The notes below the pieces were generated by a model. The model was not told where the DNA came from and ran no database searches. It saw only the letters and a program-made list of their open reading frames with translations. A stretch of DNA of 64,000 nucleotides. It comes from Mytilus trossulus. Taxonomy: Eukaryota > Mollusca > Bivalvia > Mytilida > Mytilidae. Below are positions 55,805-64,000 of the stretch, in pieces. The stretch is taken from the NCBI RefSeq assembly GCF_036588685.1, contig NC_086386.1:19798931-19862930 (forward strand), given 5' to 3'. The position numbers and the translations under genes were made by a program. Every line of letters begins with the position of its first letter. The first letter of the stretch is position 1.

Positions 55805-57387
55805 TCTAAATATCAAAGAAAAAGATATAAAAAACACTTATTTTCGGAATCAATATAAAAAATCTGTTATTTGACACCGGTAGTGACTTTGATTAAACTG
55901 GAAGTGGCGTATTATCTACCTCATTTTATGAAAAAGGTGTCTTAAACATTGCATTTTCGGAATCAATAAGAGATACGCTACCATCTTACAGTTAATTTTG
56001 TTGGTGTTGTTGTTTATGTTGTTTGTGATTAAGGTGGTAGTGTTGATGATGTTGAAAAGAAAAAAATATAATCCTCGACTGAATATTTAAGTTGTGTTTT
56101 TTTTCATGATATTTGGATTACGATATTTCGGCACAATGTTGAAGTCAGCAGTAATGACGAGTTCAGCCTGATTATTCATTAATTAAGAGCTAGAACAAGA
56201 GCAGTCGGTATTGAGATCATGTAACAAGTATTTGTAATGAAAAATTATTTTTATCGCAATTTTTGAGATATAAGTATAAAAATTGATAGATAAGAGTTCA
56301 GCAAAAATGACATCTATTGATTGGTTGTGTCGAGCCGTGGAAAATATGCAAATTTTATGATAAAAACCAATGATAAAATAACTATTGGAATTATGCAAAT
56401 TTTATTAAAATACCAATGATAAAATAACGAAACTAATGAGTACAAACATTACTATGACTGAGCAAAATGCTTGAAGAAACATGATGAACTACTGATCAAG
56501 GATTGTTAAATATATAAATTGTCTAAAAATAGCTATATGAGCTTAAGTTTAATAGATAAGCCAAAGAATAACACACATTTACATCTTTACTTTTACAATA
56601 ATGTTTGCTAAGCCAGAAAAAAAGAAGTTAACAAATTAATATTTGCTGTCACAATATACTCTACTCAGTCAAATCATTTAACCTGGTGATTTAGGCTATC
56701 TTGTGTAAAACGTTTTTTTTTAACAATAATACGAGATATTTCGTTTTAAAACAAGCATTTACTTGTTAGAGATATCTGGGTAGTTTTCAATTTAAATAGG
56801 GTGCTACTGATTAAGTAGGGAATATCCATCTTAACACTAATGGGAAATTTAAGTTTGATTAACTAATGAAGTGGGGAACAAAGTTTGAACCTATTATCGA
56901 TTGGGCTACCAATGCGACTTATTTATTGGCCGGGAGAAAGAAGGGGTTGTTATAGTAAAGAGTAGAGAAAATTTGAAAAAAGCACTACTGAAATATATTT
57001 AGTAATTTGGTTTTTAGACTTAAGATATTAGTCTACGTGCCCTTATTAGTTCATCGAAATTTTACACACCAAACTTGTAAGACTACTAGAATATTATTTA
57101 GTTCTTTTTACGTTTCTTTTGTAGACATTTTTTTTGAACAAGTGGTATGCGGATACTGATGTTAGCACTTTTTTCTTGATGATTTGTTATATTGTTGACA
57201 ATAATTGTGTCTATCAAATAAAACTGGTAGCTGTGAATTTTCTGTCATATCAGGTTTTTTTTAAAAATAAAATAAGAAACAATTTATGTTCGAATAAGCG
57301 TTACGAGTAGGACTATGCTATGTATAATACTAACAGCTGCATATAATTACTACATTATAATATTCCATTTACAATATCCTTTGAATA

Positions 57388-58179
57388 TTAAAGGTCATCA
57401 TGAAAGTATTCTTCTGGATTATTAAATTTGATGCCAACGTTTTCAGCAAATATTTTGTCTGAATCTGGCCTTCCCTCTTGACCATTTGCGTCACCAACAT
57501 ATACTGCATCGGACTTTTCAATTGAACTGAATTGGTTTAAAGAACATCGGTAATGTTCCCACATTCCAACATCCGGTTTTCTGTATTTGTTATCTTTCGT
57601 AGAAGCTAAAGCATACATTGGTACTCCAATCTTAGAAATTATGTTCTCTATTTTTGTCATCCATTCTTCTTTATTTTGCAAACCTAACCCAATTTCTTTC
57701 TGGTTACTCATTATAACATTGTTGATACCCTCGATTCGATTCTTGTACAGTCTTTCGGTTATTTCAGGAAACTTTAACTCCCAGTCATTTTCATCTATAG
57801 GGAAGTCGTTTCCGGATTTCGTTGTAATCAGAGTTCCGTCTAAATCAAATGCTGCAAGATTCAAACTAGATTTAAGGCCTTTGGATTCGTAATATAAAAG
57901 TCCATCCGTTTTTTCTGTCCACCATCCACTCAGACGGTTCAGTGGAGGGTATTGTCGTGATCGTCTAGTTCCATCAGCAGAATACACATCTTCAAGTAGG
58001 TGTCCGGCAAGTCCATCATACCAATCTATACCGGCATTACTTTTAAATGATCCAGTTCGTACATAACAAGATGATTTTCCATAGTTTTTAGACACAATTT
58101 TCTTTGTTGAAACATAGTTTTTAAGTGGTAAATTTAGTTCTGGTTCCGAAAAAATCAGTTCTCTAGCATCGTTGTTCAT
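57388..58179 (-). CDS. Linker end and DNA 3'-phosphatase (PNK3P) portion of copy 2
   Basis: The 263-codon frame downstream of the TGA shows the junction intact: RLSGWWTEKTDGLLYYES runs straight into AAFDLDGTLITTKSG. Motifs II to IV are MSNQKEIG, YRKPDVGMW and VGDANGQEG. It ends about seven residues earlier than copy 1 would, with FHDDL preserved. This copy proves that the oxidoreductase and the phosphatase belong to one reading frame, since both frames are in register from 60564 to 57391. Confidence 0.85.
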   Translation of the reverse strand: MNNDARELIFSEPELNLPLKNYVSTKKIVSKNYGKSSCYVRTGSFKSNAGIDWYDGLAGHLLEDVYSADGTRRSRQYPPLNRLSGWWTEKTDGLLYYESKGLKSSLNLAAFDLDGTLITTKSGNDFPIDENDWELKFPEITERLYKNRIEGINNVIMSNQKEIGLGLQNKEEWMTKIENIISKIGVPMYALASTKDNKYRKPDVGMWEHYRCSLNQFSSIEKSDAVYVGDANGQEGRPDSDKIFAENVGIKFNNPEEYFHDDL

Positions 58180-60843
58180 ATATTTTAGAATTGAACATAT
58201 TTCCTCCTCGCAGTTAAGTTTAAAACATTTTTTTGAACCAGGATTATTTCCATTATCTCCGTTAAAATAACCAACAGATTTTCACAGATCATTAGGATTC
58301 ACATTTTCAAATGCCCTACACCATACTATAAAAACATAAGATGATTCTTGATGATTTGGTTCAGATTCTACATTAATAGGGGGAGTTTCTTCACGGTTAA
58401 ACTTTGGGAAGCCTTCTGTAGAACATTTATTGTAGTCAATATTCAAGTAAAGTGTTGCTTTAATGACTTTATCTGCAATATCCCTTATATTCGAATTTTC
58501 ATTGCAAACAAGTGACCACCGGTAAATTATTGCAGAAGTTGATTTCCCCGTTGATATCCATTCGCTCAAGACCTTAGTGTCTTTACAGTTCGTGTATGAT
58601 TGAACAGAAGTAATATCCGGGTCATCCAGTTTAGTCGATTCAACTGGAATTGATAAGTCTTGACGTATAGCAACTTTAACGTACTTTAAATACTGAAATT
58701 TGAGCATATCCGCAAGTTTTTCTCCCATTGCATAGAGGGTTGCGGCAGGGTTTCCATCGGTTTGTGAGGCGAACGCTGAAGCATCACATACTCGCAACTT
58801 AGACACTCCCCTCACTTGTAAAAATTCATCTGCACATTCAGGCATTTTACATGTACCTACTGGATGCAATGCTGAAACAAACATTCCCCTCATCCACGCA
58901 TCAAGTTCTTCATCCGTATCAATTTCTTTACCTGGTGCAACTTCATCAACAATTAAAGAACGAAGCTCTTCTCGAACATCAGCACCAAAATACATTTCTC
59001 GTAGCATTCGAATTTGGTCTTTGAATAGTTTGGACACTTGTTCGAACTCTTTTGTAGGTATACCATCTTCAGAGTATGTCCATCCATAATCTAATTTTGG
59101 CTTATCAAAAATGTTGGCTGTTACAGCATTAATAGAGCCTCGAAATTCTGGCCACTGATCAATAATACGAATTGTTCCTTCGTTTAAATCTTCTGAATCA
59201 ACGGTATCATCTTCATCGCCAGAGAAACCATATTCCTTTAAATCACTGTGACCAGTTGTTGGAGCGGTACACAATGATCCTGTTTCGTCAAAAAGTTTGG
59301 AATTTCCCATCACATATATCTGAATGTCAGACATATTTTGTAGCGGCCGAGTTAAGTTTGATCTCAAATGCAAAATCCATGAAAAAGGACCATTGATACT
59401 GGATAATGTTCTTGTATCATAAATTTTACCATCAATATTTACTTTTGGTATTTTACTGTCTGGATCAGTGCAACATAAATCGTCTGATTCAGGTGAGAGC
59501 TTGAGTACATATGGCACGGAGATATGATCCCATAAATGCTGTCCAACGTGTTGATTTTCAGCGACTATATCAACTTTAATCTTCTTCAAAAGTTTTTTGG
59601 GACCAATACCACTAACCTGAAGTAAATGAGGGGTATCAAAAGACCCTCCCCCAACAATAACCTCTTTCTGGGCGTAAAATGTTAAAATTTTCTCACTATC
59701 TTCATTCAAACATAGGACCCCTATTGCCTTTGTATTTTGAAACAAAATTTTCGTTACAGTTGTAGATGTAAAGACATGCAGGTTAGCTCGGTCCTGTCTT
59801 CGTTCATAATAACCTGAAAAACTGCTACCACGAGCCGTCTGTGACGCTCGGTTATTTCGCGCCTCCGGTGTAGGAACAAAATTGTCTTTTCCAACTTTTT
59901 CCGTCCTCATTTTGAATTGTTGAAAAACACTACAGCTTATTCTATCTTCCAAATGACCGTTGTAGTTATGAGCATAACCACCCCATGGCATACTGGTCTT
60001 TTGGCAAAGATATTTCATTTCCCTTGCGAATTTCTGGAATGCCTCCTTCATCTGTGTATTTACTTGCATTGCACCTCCTTTACCATGCCATTTCTTGCAA
60101 TCTTCTTCTGATATCCCAGTAACATCTTTTGAGTCATAATAACAATAATGATCTTCCATCTTCTTATAATAGTGGGTCAAATTGTCATGTTTCCATCCAT
60201 CTGGCCACAAATCAAGAACAGCAGGACTAGCTCTTCTATTTATTGCTCCATAAACGCGAGATGTTCCACCACGACCACGAAATCTTGGGATATATATATT
60301 TCGTCCATCTCTGTTTGTATTTTTATTATTTTCCATTGTCTGTAAAACAGGAGAAGTTAGCCACATCGGATCATGAGGAGTAGTAAACTTGTAACTGTTA
60401 GTATACCACCCATCCATTCTCGATTCCATAGGGCCACGTTCTAAAATGCAAACTTTCCAGTATGGGACATCTGATAATAAACTGCCCAGAGTTAAGCTGG
60501 CTGTTCCGGCACCAATTATAACAAAATCACAGTTAATGATGTCTGATTGAGTCTGATATGTGTTTCTACAATAGAATAATATTTACCCTCACAAATCGAT
60601 ATATAGATAAATTTCAATACAAATGTGTTGATGATTCATTTAAGTTCTTTGATTGTCGATAGAAATAATGTAAAGATCTAGATACCTCTGTTTTCTTAAT
60701 CTGTGACGGATGTCATTTTTCAGTTGATTTAATTTTGAACCATTATCTATGTTTTCTTTTTTTGCAAAGTACAAACTACTTAGTAAAACGAATATCCACA
60801 AAAATATACGACTAATTTCAACCCGTACTCCCGAGTTTAACAA
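57388..60843 (-). CDS. GMC oxidoreductase fused to PNKP-type 3'-phosphatase, copy 2 (nonsense codon)
   Basis: Exon 1 (60843-60686) gives a basic start and a hydrophobic segment (IFLWIFVLLSSLYF), a signal anchor, then a charged stretch. The donor AGAG|GTATCT joins the acceptor TTGTAG|AAAC across a 120-bp intron (60566-60685) in phase 2, in frame. Exon 2 (60565-57388) is one frame through GMC (VIIGAGTAS, GGSFDTPHLLQVSGIGP, ALHPVGTCKM), linker and phosphatase, except for one TGA at 58282-58284 where copy 1 has TGG. No ATG was found upstream in exon 1; the frame begins after a TAA, so another 5' exon or a lost start must be assumed. It resembles copy 1 very closely (mid-90s percent in protein by eye). 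The likely site is the secretory route or the cell surface, by inference. Confidence 0.8.
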
Positions 60844-61044
60844 GTATTAACAACTACTGTTAGGTTCACAGGTATAAATTTAAAGGATAAAACAAACAAT
60901 AATCCACGGGGTCTCCTCCTCATACAAAACATGCTATTTTCTTATATATATATTTCTTTTACACTGCTGGATTCCTATTTTTTATCTAATTGCCCTCCAC
61001 TTAATAAATCAAGGTTTCCCCATAATTGCAAATGGTTATATATT

Positions 61045-61095
61045 TGTGTGTGTTTGTAGGTGTGTGTTGGTGTGTGTGTGTGTGTGCGCGCGTGG
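61045..61095. repeat. GT microsatellite
   Basis: This imperfect (TG)n run with a GCGCGC patch is the counterpart of 19215-19290. Confidence 0.85.
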
Positions 61096-61224
61096 GTGAC
61101 ATCCGTATTCAATACAAAATATACATGTTTTAACAGAAATACCTGCAAAAGATGACTAGTACTAGTAGAGTACATTCAAATATAAGGATCTTCAAACCAG
61201 CCATATTCCTAAAAATAGAAATAA

Positions 61225-61327
61225 ACTAATATACGGTGACCTATAATTGTTAATCTTTGTGTCAGTTTGGTCTTTTGTGGATTGATGTCTCATTGGCTAT
61301 CATACCACATCTTCTTTTTTATATTTT
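61225..61327 (+). repeat. Repeat B fragment, inserted after the duplication
   Basis: It runs from ACGGTGACCTATAATTG to ATACCACATCTTC and sits between AAAAATAGAAATAA and TCAACTAG. These are adjacent in copy 1 (about 19390-19415), so copy 1 is the empty site. Confidence 0.75.
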
Positions 61328-61343
61328 CAACTAGATCGACAGT

Positions 61344-61504
61344 GTTTTATTAACCTATAATGTTTGTTTCGTTCACGCATTGTTTCAGATATAATGGATT
61401 TGATGCGACTGTCATAGATTTTAGAGGTTTAGCGCTATAATACCAGGTTCAATACACTATTTTCTACATTTAAAAATGTCTGTACCAAGTTTGAAATGTG
61501 ACAG
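61344..61504 (+). repeat. Dispersed repeat C, 5' half (split)
   Basis: It is the counterpart of 19430-19595. It breaks after GTGACAGT and resumes at about 62425 with ATTGTCTATTCGTTCGATGT, running to about 62560. Confidence 0.75.
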
Positions 61505-61667
61505 TCTGGCGTACTTAATTATAATTCTGGTACCTTTGATAACTATTTACACCACTGGGTCGATACCACTGCTGGTGGACGTTTCGTCCCCGAGGATATC
61601 ACCAGCCCAGTAGTCAACACTTCGGTGTTTGACATGAATATCAATAATGTGGTCATTTTTATAAAGG

Positions 61668-62187
61668 AGTAGGTCCAGAAAGACCCCTTTTGGTCCCAAA
61701 ATATAGCAGTTTTACAAACAAAATTGTTAAAATGTAAACTTTCAGTTATTTATTGGACAGTAGAATGCTTCTGCTACATAAATATGGGCTGTTTTTGTAA
61801 ATACACTGCACACATATTTAGTACTAACACCATTAAGTCATGCTAAATTACTGAAATCTTCACAATTCTAGCATTTTAGTTAAATTTTAGACGGTTTTCG
61901 TGTAAAAACGAAAGTGGCCGCATTCGTGTGCATCATTAATATTGAAATATAAGTTGTAATTTATGATAATACATAACATATATAAAGGTTGACGATGAAC
62001 ACGGATGCGGCCACATTCATTTTTGGTAAAAAAAAACATCTGAAAAGTGACAGCTTTCGGCATATTTGAAAGATTTTTCATATTTGAGCTTGAATCGGGT
62101 CGTTCTTAATGACTAAATCAGTTAAAATCTTTCACATAAATTAATTGATTCAAATGAAATAAACGTTTAAGTGTTTAAAAAGTACTC
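61668..62187. other. Probable nested insert in the hammerhead repeat
   Basis: Between CATTTTTATAAA and CCTGTTTACAAAAC lies a ~520-bp stretch with short inverted ends (AGGAGTA at the left, TACTCCT at the right). From memory these flanks adjoin in other members of the family, so this is likely an insert. A 64-codon frame inside (61887-62081) has no recognisable content. Confidence 0.45.
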
Positions 62188-62347
62188 CTATCCTGTTTAC
62201 AAAACTTTGAATTTTTCGAAAAACTAAGGATTTTCTTATTTCAGGCATAGATTACCTTAGCCGTATTTAGCACAATTTTGGGGAATTTTGAATCCTCAAT
62301 GCTCTTCAACTTTGTAATTCTTTGGCTTTATAAATATTTTGATATGA

Positions 62348-62391
62348 GCGTCACTGATGAGTCTTATGTAGACGAAACGCGTGTCTGGCGT
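62348..62391 (+). ncRNA. Type I hammerhead ribozyme motif
   Basis: The core CTGATGA is at 62354-62360 and GAAA at 62374-62377. Stem II is GTC/GAC with a 7-base loop (62361-62373). Stem III is very short: A-U, C-G and a G-U pair around a 2-base loop (62377-62384), as in known minimal metazoan hammerheads. The cleavage triplet GTC ends at 62385. Stem I pairs GCGTCA (62348-62353) with TGGCGT (62386-62391), six pairs including two wobbles. All core bases are canonical, so self-cleavage is plausible. Confidence 0.75.
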
Positions 62392-63527
62392 ACTTAATTA
62401 TAATCTTGACACCTTTGATAACTATTATTGTCTATTCGTTCGATGTGTTTTATCATTTGATTTTGAATTTGATGAGGGTTTTTTCCGTGTTCAATTTTCC
62501 TCGGAGTTAAGTATTTTTGTGAATTTAATTTTTACTTGATTAAAATGTAAAGAAAAACTTTCATAAGAATATATAATCTTGTAATATAATTATCTTAATC
62601 AATAACTAGACAATACTAATATCATCTAAAGTATATATAAAAATAAACTTTGATAAAATCAAATGAAAATCGTTGGATCATATAAAATGCTACACGTTTG
62701 TACTGGAACGCTCTATGCTAAAACTAATCTGAAATATCAGTAACATGAATGTGACATGTTTAACTAGAATACAAAAGTAATATTTATTCAATATTTAAAA
62801 ATTTATGACTAGTACCTAATAATTTGTAGACAATAAAGAAATTGAACCCACCTTTGGATTTTCAGTCCTGTTTTTATAATTATGTACCTAAACATTGAAT
62901 CACATTCCGGTTGTATGGGATGTACATATCCGTTAAGACCAACAAATAACTTCAGTCGATGTACATTATTCACTATAGTTAATAATATTTTCGGTGTTAA
63001 TTTAAATTTAAAATCATGTAAATTTTGAATTAAATTACTGAAAGTCTATGTAAATGAAAATATCCCATAACTTTCATTTCCTAGACACCAGGATTAAACC
63101 TAAACATCTTAAACCAAGAATGTATAAAAAAACATAGTTTAAATATTTCAAAATGTGAGACAAAATTAATGGTCGAAAACTTCGCTTTTTCAGACAATAC
63201 AACAAGTATCAACCTTAAGTCTGCGAATACGTAACTTATTTACTCAAAATTTAAACTATGAACTAAAAGTAAAAGGACAAATATGAACTAGTGTTTATTA
63301 TTTTCCAGGAGTCAGCTAAAGGCCACCTCCGGGTTGAAGGCTCTCATTTACTGCATCCTTCCAATCTTATTTAAAGTATTTAAACGGACTAGTCAGCAAT
63401 GATTATTCATACTGACTTTTTGAATTGCATAACGTCGTATCAGCACAAAATATTATATCACGACGACACTTTATAACGCTAAACGGGATCGTGATGTGTT
63501 TAAGCTTAGGACAGACTAACTCATAAA

Positions 63528-63575
63528 ATTGAGAATGGAAATGGGGAATGTGTCAAAGAGACAACATTTTTAAAT
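63528..63575 (-). repeat. Repeat A terminal fragment
   Basis: The phrase AAATTGAGAATGGAAATGG, then GGGAATGTGTCAAAGAGAC, equals the end of repeat A as at 9126. Only about 48 bases remain. Confidence 0.7.
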
Positions 63576-63944
63576 GTGATTATGCCTTAATATTTAGGTT
63601 CTTCCTTTCTAAAGCCGTTTGACATATTAGAAATATTCAAATTGATCCGTAAACTGATTTACAATATGATCGTCTGGTCGTCTGGAAAACAAAAGATATA
63701 TAGGTTGAAAAGATTTGAATAACAACAACGATACAAACAGTCTGTTTAATGATACTGAAATGAGTGTTGTAAATACGACGCGAACACAACGCGGGAACAT
63801 CACTTATGTCTTATATTGTTACGTCAAAACTTTGTTACGTGTCATTTGTATATTTGGGCATTATATAGATCGATTACATTATTAGAACATGCAACGTTTT
63901 ATTCCTTAATTCACGTATTCCCGACACCTCTCAGCTATGCATCC
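63576..63944. other. No gene seen
   Basis: This is spacer between the duplication and the right-edge satellite. Nothing is recognised. Confidence 0.35.
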
Positions 63945-64000
63945 ATCCTTTTAGAAGGACCTTCTCCTCTCAGACATGCATCAAATATTATATAAGGACC
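63945..64000. repeat. ~40-bp satellite (right edge)
   Basis: The sequence AAGGACCTTCTCCTCTCAGA, then CATGCATC and a TATATAAGGACC end, is the same unit as at 1-258, in the same orientation. It runs out of the window. Confidence 0.8.

Larger units (their letters stand above)
61505..62424 (+). mobile_element. Hammerhead-ribozyme repeat with terminal direct repeats
   Basis: A ~43-base direct repeat (GTCTGGCGTACTTAATTATA...GATAACTATT) stands at both ends (61504-61547 and 62383-62426). The body has the structured stretch CTGGTGGACGTTTCGTCCCC (about 61572) and, before the right repeat, a hammerhead motif. The element splits a repeat C copy that is whole in the other duplicate. The left repeat begins exactly at the predicted ribozyme cleavage position, as expected for elements copied from circular or multimeric RNA. 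Confidence 0.7.
55805..63500. repeat. Segmental duplication, copy 2
   Basis: It matches 12545-21300 in the same orientation. It lacks the 1.44-kb element. It alone has a repeat B insert (61225-61327) and the hammerhead repeat with its nested insert (61505-62424). Confidence 0.85.

Noticed and set aside
58282-58284. TGA in copy 2 as selenocysteine or recoded Trp
   Set aside because: Copy 1 has TGG at the site in a region without redox motifs, and no SECIS-like structure was noticed. A plain nonsense change or an error is simpler.
1-64000. tRNA or rRNA genes
   Set aside because: No cloverleaf with A and B boxes and no rRNA sequence was recognised by eye. A tRNAscan-SE run would be decisive.

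Overview
The window looks like nuclear DNA of a marine bivalve, most likely a mussel. It is A+T-rich, its genes have introns, it carries no operons, and it is dense with interspersed repeats. The organism call is inference: it rests on the repeat types (hammerhead-bearing repeats, TIR elements with subterminal arrays, CR1/jockey-like and Ty3-like elements), not on a marker gene.

Host-type genes are few. (1) Two exons of a secreted DNase I-like endonuclease lie on the + strand (6963-7102 and 10586-10674); I found no later exons. (2) Two minus-strand copies of an unusual gene lie at 15523-19012 and 57388-60843. Each joins a membrane-anchor or signal exon, a full GMC-type FAD oxidoreductase, a linker of about 260 residues, and a PNKP-type DNA 3'-phosphatase (HAD) domain. 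They sit in a segmental duplication (about 12545-21300 and 55805-63500). Each copy carries a different single-base lesion in the linker: an extra T in copy 1 and a TGG-to-TGA change in copy 2.

The rest is layered mobile DNA. From left to right: a ~40-bp satellite at the left edge that recurs at the right edge; dispersed repeats called here A to E; a 1.44-kb TIR element at 13135-14575 that is absent from the other duplicate; a 3.75-kb TIR element at 26024-29769 with AGAACTG arrays; a 4.96-kb TIR element at 32077-37031 with GATGACCGTAA arrays and a nested broken LINE; a CACTA-like element at 38111-39928; a 9.57-kb Ty3-type LTR retrotransposon at 40732-50297 (minus strand); a 3.45-kb TIR element at 50479-53932; and a hammerhead-ribozyme repeat at about 61505-62424.

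The LTR retrotransposon is the most unusual object. Its order on the minus strand is: LTR, tRNA-Leu-like primer site, helix-hairpin-helix (ComEA-like) Gag N-terminus, coiled coil, Gag core, a deletion of protease/RT/RNase H, integrase (DD35E and GPY/F), an acidic Pol tail, and then in the env position a Glu/Gln repeat protein with two C2H2 fingers and a TatD-family nuclease whose metal ligands are all present. The finger and TatD frames overlap and are joined by a perfect -1 slippery heptamer. An ACCAGTTnATCCGG motif recurs at least eight times, nearly all in its untranslated parts. This copy is broken by frameshifts and stops.

All statements come from reading the sequence by eye. Identities are eye counts, and no database was searched.
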